DNA of 21,627 bases from the NCBI GenBank assembly GCA_022448705.1, contig JAKUUF010000013.1, positions 1 through 21,627 on the forward strand, read 5' to 3'. Under the pieces are notes generated by a model. The model was not told the DNA's origin. It saw only the letters and a list, made by a program, of their open reading frames with translations, and did no database searches. The stretch comes from SAR324 cluster bacterium (GTDB taxonomy: Bacteria > SAR324 > NAC60-12). The position numbers and the translations under genes are program-made. Positions 14,939 to 21,627 of the stretch are shown one piece after another (position 1 is the stretch's first letter; the number at the start of each line of letters is the position of its first letter).

Positions 14939-16507
14939 ATGAACAAACTTTTATTTATTAAAATGCAAAATTCAAAGTTTTTATTCTCATTATGTTTTCT
15001 GTTCTGCTGTTTTGTATCTGCTCAGGAAATCCGGAGTAATCAGGGATTAAATACATTTTGCAATAAATATCCGTCTCCTGAAATTCTCATGTCAATGGTT
15101 CCAGAAAAACAGCAAAAATTCATGAAAAGCTTAGCGAAATTTGCATTCCAATACAAAACATCACCCAATTCAGTTGAGCAATTTTTACTGAGGCAAAAAC
15201 GCCAAGAGTTTCTGGCCGGGCAAATTAAAGACAGAGTCTTTACGGAATGGATCGGCAGAATAAAAACACTCCGTACTACTAAAAATGGCAAAGCATATCT
15301 GGTTATTGAGCTAGCTGATATTCCTTCAGGAGAAGAAAAAAAGAGTCAAATTTTACCTGTATTCAGAGTAACAATGGGAACTTGGAACAATGCCTATACT
15401 GATTTAGACTACGATACTCTTATTCTTCCCGGAACAGCAATGCATAATTGGCTGGCAAATTTTCGACTATGTGAGTGGGTGGTTTTCTCAGGAAACAGTT
15501 TTGCTGGAGAAGAAGATTTTCTCAAGGAGGCAAGTCCTACTCAAACTGAAGCCATGCTTTCACCACAATTTATTCTTAAATTTGAATACCTGGATAAAAT
15601 AGATTTTCCGGAATCTGAAATTCAATTAACTGAAAGTCAGCAGGACTCCAAGAAAAAATTACTGGGGACTTTTTCCAACTCCGAGTATAAAAGTTCTGCA
15701 ATAACTCAAAATTCTGTGATCTCCAGATCAAAAAAAATCAGCAAATACTTCATTCCTGAATTGACAATTCGTTTTTATCAGGAATACCGGCTCAGTAATT
15801 ATGACTGGGACTATCACAGTTACATAGACCGCTGGCACCAACTAATACGCTATCATTGGCGCAACCATCCTCCAAATGATTATTTGGATGGTACTATTCC
15901 TGAAGGCGGAGAAGTATTTGTTTTGGCTACTGTGGGACGAGACGGACTTGTTAGCAGCTACCAGGTCAGCAGTCTTGGAGATGTCACTGACAACATGCTT
16001 GAATCAGCTTTGGAATCAACACGCGCAGTTTCCCTTCCACCACTTCCTGAAGATTTTCCTGATGAAGAATTAATAGTTGAATTCCGTTTCTATCATTCAC
16101 CCATTGACCATTTAATAGAGTCGGAAGTTGACAATGAAAAAGTTGCATTTCTTTTTGAGGATAACAAAACAATGGATGGGAGTGATTTCAAGTCCAAAAT
16201 GGCACAAAAGTTGTTGAAAAAGCAACTTTTGTCTGAAGCCAGAATCTCGTTTAATGAGGTGATTCGGAGAGAATTTTCCTCGCATTTCCAACCTCACCAG
16301 CGTTTTGAACCAAATCTGGAGCTGAAGTTTGAATTGAGCATAAACAGTTCAGGAAAAGTGTTTGATCAAAAATTAACACAACCGGGAATTTCTGAAAAAT
16401 TTCAACTGGCAGTACTAAATGGTCTCAACAAAGCACGTTTTAAACCCCTTCCAAAACTGCTGCGTTCTGAAGCTCCATACCGGGTAAGATTAAGAGTAAT
16501 CCCTTGA
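14939..16507 (+). CDS. Secreted protein with two TonB-C-like domains
   Basis: A 522-residue protein with an N-terminal signal sequence (from codon 1, or from a possible internal ATG at 14963, MQNSKFLFSLCFLFCCFVSA). Residues about 100-215 form a beta-rich domain (FTEWIGRIKTLRTTKNGKAY, then TWNNAYTDLDYDTLILPG and LCEWVVFSGNSF) that resembles an uncharacterised OB-like domain of bacterial secreted proteins. Two C-terminal modules follow, each with the plan of a TonB C-terminal domain: 295-388 (WHQLIRYHWRNHPP, then GGEVFVLATVGRDGLVSSYQ) and about 430-522 (LELKFELSINSSGKVFDQKL, ending YRVRLRVIP). It lacks TonB's N-terminal anchor and proline linker, so it is not a normal TonB; I infer a periplasmic or cell-wall-binding role. 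It is convergent with ccmG, 19 bases apart. Confidence 0.68.
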   Translation: MNKLLFIKMQNSKFLFSLCFLFCCFVSAQEIRSNQGLNTFCNKYPSPEILMSMVPEKQQKFMKSLAKFAFQYKTSPNSVEQFLLRQKRQEFLAGQIKDRVFTEWIGRIKTLRTTKNGKAYLVIELADIPSGEEKKSQILPVFRVTMGTWNNAYTDLDYDTLILPGTAMHNWLANFRLCEWVVFSGNSFAGEEDFLKEASPTQTEAMLSPQFILKFEYLDKIDFPESEIQLTESQQDSKKKLLGTFSNSEYKSSAITQNSVISRSKKISKYFIPELTIRFYQEYRLSNYDWDYHSYIDRWHQLIRYHWRNHPPNDYLDGTIPEGGEVFVLATVGRDGLVSSYQVSSLGDVTDNMLESALESTRAVSLPPLPEDFPDEELIVEFRFYHSPIDHLIESEVDNEKVAFLFEDNKTMDGSDFKSKMAQKLLKKQLLSEARISFNEVIRREFSSHFQPHQRFEPNLELKFELSINSSGKVFDQKLTQPGISEKFQLAVLNGLNKARFKPLPKLLRSEAPYRVRLRVIP

Positions 16508-16526
16508 TGTTTTTAATTTCCCGCAC

Positions 16527-17060
16527 TTATTGCAGGAATGGTTTAAATTTTTGTTCCATCAATTCCTTAGTAACCATACCAATAGTTTTGTGAAAAATGT
16601 TTCCCTCCGGATCAATGAAAAACGTTTCCGGAACACCATATATTCCGTAATCAAGGGCTATATTCCCGGCGTCATCATCAAGGCCTAAAAGATAAGTTTT
16701 GCCAAAATGTCTTGCAAAAGCTTTTGCATTTTTTGGTGAGTCTTGAATAGCAATACCTATCATCACCAATTGTTTATTATTTACACCATATTTTTGAAAA
16801 AAGTTTTCAAGAATAACTGCTTCTGTGCGACATTCTGCACACCATGATGCCCAAAAGTTCAAAACTATGGGTATTCCTTTAAATTCACTTAAACTGAATT
16901 TTTGTTCTCCATTCAATTCATCAACTTGAAAATCCGGGGCAGGTCTGCCCATTAGTGGGGACGGAACTTTTTTGGGGTCAGTGGTAAAACCAAATGCAAG
17001 AAGGATAATCAGACCCAGGACAATCACCCAGACAGCCCAGAATTTCCATGAAGTCCACAT
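16527..17060 (-). CDS. ccmG: CcmG/DsbE-type thiol:disulfide oxidoreductase
   Basis: A 177-residue membrane-tethered periplasmic thioredoxin. The N-terminal anchor is about 6-24. The thioredoxin domain carries WASWCAEC (Cys74 and Cys77) and GVPETFFID, the cis-Pro loop typical of DsbE/CcmG. VPSPLMGRPAPDF before the domain is also characteristic of CcmG, which keeps apocytochrome c cysteines reduced for haem attachment. The CAEC active site rather than CPTC or CEPC is a small variation. No other ccm genes are nearby, so a TlpA/ResA-like role remains possible. It begins 30 bases after the malic enzyme stop on the same strand and probably shares its transcript. Confidence 0.85.
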   Translation of the reverse strand: MWTSWKFWAVWVIVLGLIILLAFGFTTDPKKVPSPLMGRPAPDFQVDELNGEQKFSLSEFKGIPIVLNFWASWCAECRTEAVILENFFQKYGVNNKQLVMIGIAIQDSPKNAKAFARHFGKTYLLGLDDDAGNIALDYGIYGVPETFFIDPEGNIFHKTIGMVTKELMEQKFKPFLQ

Positions 17061-17090
17061 TTGGAATTAAGTTCAAAATCTAGAAAAAAT

Positions 17091-18515
17091 CTATTTGCTT
17101 TGTCTTCGGCGTGCTACTCCAGTCTTATAAGCTGCAGCCTGAACTGATTCCGAAATCTTTTTTGCTACAGTAGTATCAAAAACGCTGGGAATTATATAAT
17201 CCGCGTTAAGATGTGCATCATCCACTACGCCAGCAATTGCATGTGCTGCAGCTAATTTCATTTCTTCGTTAATTGTGCTCGAACGGCAGTCCAGCGCACC
17301 ACGAAATATTCCTGGAAAACAGAGCACATTATTGATTTGATTTGGATAATCACTGCGGCCTGTAGCCATGACTGCTGCAAAAGGCGAAGCTTCTTCTGGA
17401 CTGATTTCCGGATCAGGGTTTGACATCGCAAATACAATTGGATCTTTAGCCATATTTTTTACATCTTTCTGGCCAATTATATTTGGGGCAGAAACTCCTA
17501 AAAATACATCAGCTCCTGCAATCACCTCCTTGAGGGCTCCAGACTCTTTTTCAGGATTTGAGTTTTCTGCAAGCCAGTTTTTACTTGGATTTAGATTTGT
17601 ACGTTTAGAATGGATAGCACCCTTGCTGTCACATACAATCAGATTTTTTACACCAAGATGCATAATCATTTTTGTGCAGGCAATTCCTGCCGCACCGGCT
17701 CCGGACACAATGACTTTAATTTTCTCAACATTTTTCCCGACTACTTTGAGTGCATTGATTAAAGCTGCTGTCGTGACTACTGCGGTGCCATGCTGATCGT
17801 CATGAAAAACAGGTATTTCAAGTTCTTCTCTTAATCTTTGTTCTATTTCAAAACAGCGTGGTGCAGCAATATCCTCAAGATTTATCCCTCCAAATCCAGG
17901 AGCGATGGCCTTCACAATTCTTATAATTTCCTCTGTGTCTGTGGTATCAAGACAGATCGGCCATGCGTCAATATCAGCAAATTCTTTAAAGAGCATTGCT
18001 TTACCTTCCATAACAGGCATTGCGGCTTTAGGCCCTATATTTCCAAGTCCCAGCACGGCAGTACCGTCAGTTACAACAGCAACAGTATTTCCTTTAGTAG
18101 TCAGTTTGTATGCGTCTTCAGGATCTTGATTAATTTCCATACAGATTCTTGCAACTCCGGGAGTGTAAGCCATCGAAAGGTCGTCACGTGTTTTCACGGG
18201 GATGCGGTTACGGATACTTATTTTTCCACCTAAATGCACTAGGAATGTACGGTCAGAAAAATTTACAAATTCCACACCAGGGGTCTTTTTAATGGATTCA
18301 ACAATTTTGTCACTGTGATCCGGATCATTGGTAAAAATACTAATGTCCCTAACAAGAACACCGTCTTCCGGACCGACCAGATCAATAGCACCAACTACAC
18401 CCCCCATTTCAGAAATGACACGATTCACACTGGCTAACATCCCAACTTTATTATCTATTTTAAGACGTACAATGATGCTGTTACTGGCATTGAATGGTGG
18501 CTGGCTTACGGTCAT
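17091..18515 (-). CDS. Malic enzyme with N-terminal ACT domain
   Basis: A 474-residue cytoplasmic enzyme converting malate to pyruvate and CO2 with NAD(P)+. Residues 1-90 form an ACT domain (IIVRLKIDNKVGMLASVNRV), absent from most malic enzymes and probably an allosteric amino-acid or small-ligand site. The catalytic part has YTPGVA (117-122), GPKAAMPVMEGKAMLFKEFA with the catalytic Lys region (161-180), a metal-binding FHDDQHGTA (238-245), and a Rossmann VSGAGAAGIA (270-279). The cofactor cannot be decided safely. Its ATG at 18515 lies 3 bases after the proB stop, so the two are surely cotranscribed, and possibly translationally coupled. Confidence 0.93.
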   Translation of the reverse strand: MTVSQPPFNASNSIIVRLKIDNKVGMLASVNRVISEMGGVVGAIDLVGPEDGVLVRDISIFTNDPDHSDKIVESIKKTPGVEFVNFSDRTFLVHLGGKISIRNRIPVKTRDDLSMAYTPGVARICMEINQDPEDAYKLTTKGNTVAVVTDGTAVLGLGNIGPKAAMPVMEGKAMLFKEFADIDAWPICLDTTDTEEIIRIVKAIAPGFGGINLEDIAAPRCFEIEQRLREELEIPVFHDDQHGTAVVTTAALINALKVVGKNVEKIKVIVSGAGAAGIACTKMIMHLGVKNLIVCDSKGAIHSKRTNLNPSKNWLAENSNPEKESGALKEVIAGADVFLGVSAPNIIGQKDVKNMAKDPIVFAMSNPDPEISPEEASPFAAVMATGRSDYPNQINNVLCFPGIFRGALDCRSSTINEEMKLAAAHAIAGVVDDAHLNADYIIPSVFDTTVAKKISESVQAAAYKTGVARRRQSK

Positions 18516-18518
18516 GAT

Positions 18519-19628
18519 TTACTCCAGAAATAAATGGTTACGATGAATTACCGGTTTAGCGGATCGAGTATTTACTTTGGAATTTGTCAGGTTTCGCTCC
18601 TTGATTTGAGAGCGTAATACTTTTGCGGAACAATCTGCTCTTCCAACTCCAAGCTTCACCCCTTCCAGGTTATGTATTTCCACCAGATCTTTGTCTTCAA
18701 ATTGTCCTTCCACCCTCGCAACACCTCTTGCCAATAAACTTTTTTTATTTTTAAGCAGTGCTTGTTCTGCACCTTGATCAATTATCAAAGTGCCTTTGTT
18801 TAGTGCACCTGCAGCAAGCCATTTTTGGTAACTGCGGATTTTTCGACCATGTGCCACAAAATGTGTGCCTAGGGGCCTACCTTCCATAATTTCAAATACA
18901 CCTGCAGGAAATTTTCCATCAATTATGTATGTATCTATACCAAAAGACATTGCCATTCCTGCAGAACGGACTTTGCTTTCCATACCTCCTTTCCCGCCTG
19001 CAGAAGTAAATGGCAGACAATGCTGTATAATTTCCTCTGTAAGTTTTTCCACTTTTGCTACAACTTTTGACTGTTTACCTTGTGCTGTTTCTTCTTCTTT
19101 AAGCAAACCTGGCGCAACTGTCAGGAAAAATAGCTGATCTGCTCCAATCAGTGTTGCCAGATAGACTGCAAGCAGATCATTGTCTCCAAAGTTTAGATCC
19201 AGTTCTTCGGTTGCCACGACATCATTTTCATTGACTATTGGTACAATTCTGTATTTGAGCAAATTTTCCAGGGTATTCCTGATATTCAGGTAAGACTTCC
19301 TAAGTCCAAAATCTCCTCGTGTTAACAGTATCTGAGCCACAGTAGTTTTATGTTTCCTGAAAGAATCTGAATATATTTGAATCAGTTTAGCTTGTCCTAC
19401 TGAAGCCAGTATCTGATGCGAGGCAAGAGTGTTCCCAGACTCATCTACAGAAAACAACTCCCTTCCTGCGCCTACTGACCCGGAACTCACCAGTAATACC
19501 TCATGCCCATTGCTTCTGATTCTGGCAATTTGAGAAGTGAGTTCACTGATAAGCTTATAATCCAGTTTGCCATTAGTCTGTTGCAGAACATTTGTCCCAA
19601 TTTTTATTACTATGCGTTTCAATGACAC
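18519..19628 (-). CDS. proB: Glutamate 5-kinase with C-terminal PUA domain
   Basis: A 369-residue cytoplasmic enzyme that phosphorylates glutamate in the first step of proline synthesis. The amino-acid kinase domain starts IVIKIGTNVL and includes LLVSSGSVGAGRE, VNENDVVATEELDLNFGDND (glutamate- and nucleotide-binding region) and SAGGKGGMESKVRSAG. From about 263 to 345 a PUA domain follows (GTLIIDQGAEQALL, LLARGVARVEGQFEDKDLVE), as in full-length bacterial ProB. The start is GTG at 19628, with AGG about 9 bases upstream. It is the first gene of the proB-malic enzyme-ccmG run; proA is not in the window. Confidence 0.93.
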   Translation of the reverse strand: MSLKRIVIKIGTNVLQQTNGKLDYKLISELTSQIARIRSNGHEVLLVSSGSVGAGRELFSVDESGNTLASHQILASVGQAKLIQIYSDSFRKHKTTVAQILLTRGDFGLRKSYLNIRNTLENLLKYRIVPIVNENDVVATEELDLNFGDNDLLAVYLATLIGADQLFFLTVAPGLLKEEETAQGKQSKVVAKVEKLTEEIIQHCLPFTSAGGKGGMESKVRSAGMAMSFGIDTYIIDGKFPAGVFEIMEGRPLGTHFVAHGRKIRSYQKWLAAGALNKGTLIIDQGAEQALLKNKKSLLARGVARVEGQFEDKDLVEIHNLEGVKLGVGRADCSAKVLRSQIKERNLTNSKVNTRSAKPVIHRNHLFLE

Positions 19629-19813
19629 TTTTTTAACCTTTATTAGATTTCTGTATTATCCACAATAAAATCTTTTAAGTGATAAATTTTTCATGAAGGA
19701 AATATTGTTTGATTTTATCTGCTAAGCTGATGGTATTCAATACTGGATTATTTCAAAGCAATAAACAAACAGCAATGAATGCATATTTTATTAAGAATTT
19801 AAAAAAAAGGGAG

Positions 19814-19853
19814 AAAAAAAGATCTTAAATTCCGGCAGTTTACAGTATCCGGA
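19814..19853 (-). terminator. Weak candidate terminator after secG
   Basis: On the minus strand TCCGG (19849-19853) pairs with CCGGA (19831-19835), and about 10 bases further on comes a run of seven T (19814-19820). A second T-run follows. The stem is only 5 bp with a large loop and the T-run is displaced, so this is weak. It would separate tpiA-secG from proB. The remaining 19629-19813 stretch presumably holds the proB promoter, which I cannot place. Confidence 0.25.
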
Positions 19854-19878
19854 TATAGGGCTGGGAAATTCTGCAGCC

Positions 19879-20271
19879 TTAGTTATCTGATGAAGATTCG
19901 ATTGGTGGTGCTACTTTCTGTTCCAGTTCTGCAGGAGGTATTTCCGGAGATTCTTCTTTAATTATTTCTTCAGGAACCTGCATCTTTTCAGGCGATGCAG
20001 TCGGAGTGGCAACAGGTTTCAAGTCCCGTACCACTGAATCCCGGGCAGTTTCCGAAGAAAGATAAGCCAATGTGAGAGAAGTCAGCATAAACACAACTGC
20101 CACACCGGTTGTAATTTTCCCTATGCCAGTCATGCTCCCCCTGACTGAGTTAGCCTGCCCTACACTGCCGAATGCTGCTCCGAGTTCAGCTCCCCTTCCT
20201 GACTGCAGGAGTACAAAAAAGATAATGGAGATGCATGCAATAACGTGAATAACCAATAGTAATTCAAACAT
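19879..20271 (-). CDS. secG: Preprotein translocase subunit SecG
   Basis: A 130-residue inner-membrane protein of the SecYEG channel. Two hydrophobic helices (about 3-22 and 50-70) flank the conserved cytoplasmic VLLQSGRGAELGAAFG followed by VRGSMTGIGKIT, the Gly-rich SecG signature. A Pro/Glu/Ser-rich C-terminal tail of about 55 residues is predicted to be unstructured, longer than in E. coli SecG but usual in many lineages. It starts 25 bases after the tpiA stop, the common tpiA-secG order, so they are likely one transcript. Confidence 0.93.
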   Translation of the reverse strand: MFELLLVIHVIACISIIFFVLLQSGRGAELGAAFGSVGQANSVRGSMTGIGKITTGVAVVFMLTSLTLAYLSSETARDSVVRDLKPVATPTASPEKMQVPEEIIKEESPEIPPAELEQKVAPPIESSSDN

Positions 20272-20296
20272 AACTAGTGATCAAAAAAGATTTTAG

Positions 20297-21049
20297 TTAC
20301 AATCCGGCTGCAACAATTTGAGAAAAATCGTCTGTTTTGAGGCTTGCGCCTCCGACGAGGGCCCCATCAATTTCTGACTGAGAAAGTAAGGATTCTGCGT
20401 TTTCAACATTTACACTGCCGCCGTACAGAATTTGAATATTTGCTGCCACTTCAGGACTAGCCAGTGATTCCAGCTCTTTTCTGATTATAGTGTGCATGGA
20501 ATTGGCCTGTTCCGGAGTTGCGGTTTTACCTGTTCCAATGGCCCAAATCGGCTCATATGCCACAACACAGCGGCTTTGATCTTCAGCAGTAAGACCTGAC
20601 AATCCTTTTCTCAGTTGTGCTACAACCACTTCTTCATGTGTGCCTGAATCCCTTTGTTCAAGAGACTCGCCAACACACAGGATTGGTCTGATTCCATGGT
20701 TGAGTAATGTTTCAGTTTTACTACGTATGAATTCATCTGATTCGTCAAAAAGCATCCTGCGTTCAGAATGCCCGACAATGCACCACTGAGCTCCACATTC
20801 TTTCAATAATATTGCAGATGTTTCTCCAGTGAATGCTCCGGATAATTCACTATGAACATTTTGTGCGCCAACTTCAATTCCTGTTCCTTCAACAGCATTA
20901 TTTAATGATGAAAGAAGGACATGAGGCGGGCAGATTACAACTTGACACGAAGTATTCCCCATATTTGGTCTGAGGACATCTAACATTTTGTCAAGCAGAG
21001 AAAACGAGCCATTCATTTTCCAATTTGCTGCAACCAGTTTGGCTCGCAT
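20297..21049 (-). CDS. tpiA: Triosephosphate isomerase
   Basis: A 250-residue TIM-barrel glycolytic enzyme interconverting dihydroxyacetone phosphate and glyceraldehyde 3-phosphate. Catalytic residues are all visible: N9 and K11 in AANWKMN, H94 in IVGHSERR, and E166 in AYEPIWAIGTG, followed by the flexible loop-6 region, with LYGGSVN and GALVGGASL at the phosphate site near the C-terminus. The start is ATG at 21049, with AAAAAG before it and no strong Shine-Dalgarno. It leads the tpiA-secG operon. The divergent 21050-21253 stretch is AT-rich and must hold promoters for both directions; none stands out. Confidence 0.96.
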   Translation of the reverse strand: MRAKLVAANWKMNGSFSLLDKMLDVLRPNMGNTSCQVVICPPHVLLSSLNNAVEGTGIEVGAQNVHSELSGAFTGETSAILLKECGAQWCIVGHSERRMLFDESDEFIRSKTETLLNHGIRPILCVGESLEQRDSGTHEEVVVAQLRKGLSGLTAEDQSRCVVAYEPIWAIGTGKTATPEQANSMHTIIRKELESLASPEVAANIQILYGGSVNVENAESLLSQSEIDGALVGGASLKTDDFSQIVAAGL

Positions 21050-21253
21050 CTTTTTGTGACTAATTTATTGTAAATGTTATTGTTATTTAACGGTTTAAAT
21101 AATAAATGATTAATCTGCTGAATTCAAGATTATTCAACAAAATGAACTTGCTTAATCGTAGCTATTGCTTTTTTTAACCTATTTGCTACTTATACATACA
21201 AGCATTTATTTTATATGAATAAAGGTATTATTTTTTATTTTGAAGGTTAAAGC

Positions 21254-21529
21254 GTGAGTAACAATCAAGAAGGACAATCTTTGGAAAAGCTTAGATCACG
21301 TATTGATGAACTTGACAGTGAATTGCTAAAATTACTGAATGAGCGTGCTAAATGCGTGATTAAAATAGGCAAAATAAAACAGAAAGAAAAAAAAGATGTT
21401 TTAGTTCCACTGCGAGAAAAAGAGTTGTTGGACCGCTTACTTACAGTCAACAAAGGTCCTATGACAGATGCAATGGTGATTTATCTTTTTCAGCAAATTA
21501 TTGATACACTTAAAGATCTGCAAAAGTAA
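21254..21529 (+). CDS. aroQ: Stand-alone AroQ-class chorismate mutase
   Basis: A 91-residue all-helical enzyme rearranging chorismate to prephenate, the branch to Phe and Tyr. Spacing of key residues matches the E. coli PheA mutase domain: R14, R31, K42, E55 and Q90 correspond to R11, R28, K39, E52 and Q88. The pattern LRSRIDELDSELLKLLNERA is typical. It ends in TAA after the single domain, so it is not fused to prephenate dehydratase or dehydrogenase; one could follow beyond the window, as only 98 AT-rich bases remain. The start is GTG at 21254, with AAGG about 7 bases upstream. No signal peptide, so cytoplasmic. Confidence 0.92.
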   Translation: MSNNQEGQSLEKLRSRIDELDSELLKLLNERAKCVIKIGKIKQKEKKDVLVPLREKELLDRLLTVNKGPMTDAMVIYLFQQIIDTLKDLQK

Positions 21530-21627
21530 CGGTTAAAATTTCAATTTTTCTAAAACATAAAATTTATTTAAACACTTTGATAAATTTAATATTTTATTTA
21601 ATTTCAATCAGTTCAACCTCAAAAATC

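Noticed and set aside
17368..18233. Long plus-strand open frames (142 and 131 codons) over the malic enzyme
   Set aside because: Antisense shadows of a fully supported enzyme.
19629..19878. tRNA gene after secG
   Set aside because: A tRNA sometimes follows secG, but no cloverleaf, T-loop (GGTTCGAATCC-like) or acceptor pairing is present here.

Overview
The window is an AT-rich (roughly 40% GC), gene-dense stretch of a Gram-negative (diderm) bacterial chromosome. The outer membrane is implied by an LptC-like LPS-export protein, an Lnb/DUF4105 envelope protein with a probable C-terminal beta-barrel, a two-copy TonB-C-domain protein and a CcmG-type thioredoxin. The PuuD-like urate hydroxylase, the ACT-domain malic enzyme and the general style of the genes suggest a marine SAR324/deltaproteobacterial-type lineage. 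That is inference from remembered families, not a phylogenetic test. I see no rRNA, tRNA, CRISPR array, phage or insertion sequence.

Layout: 1-389 (minus) is the 5' part of a PuuD-like membrane urate hydroxylase. 638-1324 (minus) is a shikimate-kinase-like P-loop protein. 1325-1880 has no intact gene but may hold a frameshifted remnant. 1881-5017 (minus) is a thiamine-uptake locus: TPP riboswitch, thiB, thiP, with no thiQ ATPase where it would be expected. 5217-6404 (plus) is a D,D-carboxypeptidase whose 3' end overlaps convergent pyrF. 7276-7881 (minus) is a DEDDy-type exonuclease ending in a likely sliding-clamp motif, divergent from a J-domain protein and a family 2 glycosyltransferase (plus).

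9690-12186 is the least explained part. Three small secreted glycine-zipper proteins share an architecture and end in an F-x-x-F or F-R-F strand. Two of them run straight into an lptC-like gene, and the third is divergent. Next come an Lnb-type (DUF4105) protein (minus), a 764-base gap containing a possible tiny Cys/Gly-rich peptide ORF, and a secreted protein with two TonB-C-like domains (plus).

16527-19628 (minus) reads proB, then an ACT-domain malic enzyme, then ccmG/dsbE, closely packed. 19879-21049 (minus) is tpiA-secG, and 21254-21529 (plus) is a stand-alone AroQ chorismate mutase. Housekeeping metabolism (pyrF, proB, malic enzyme, tpiA, aroQ) is therefore interleaved with envelope biogenesis genes.

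Two window-wide points stand out. The palindrome TCCGGA occurs far more often than base composition predicts, in all reading frames and in intergenic DNA. Many genes also lack a convincing Shine-Dalgarno sequence; the clear exceptions are puuD, thiB and dacA.
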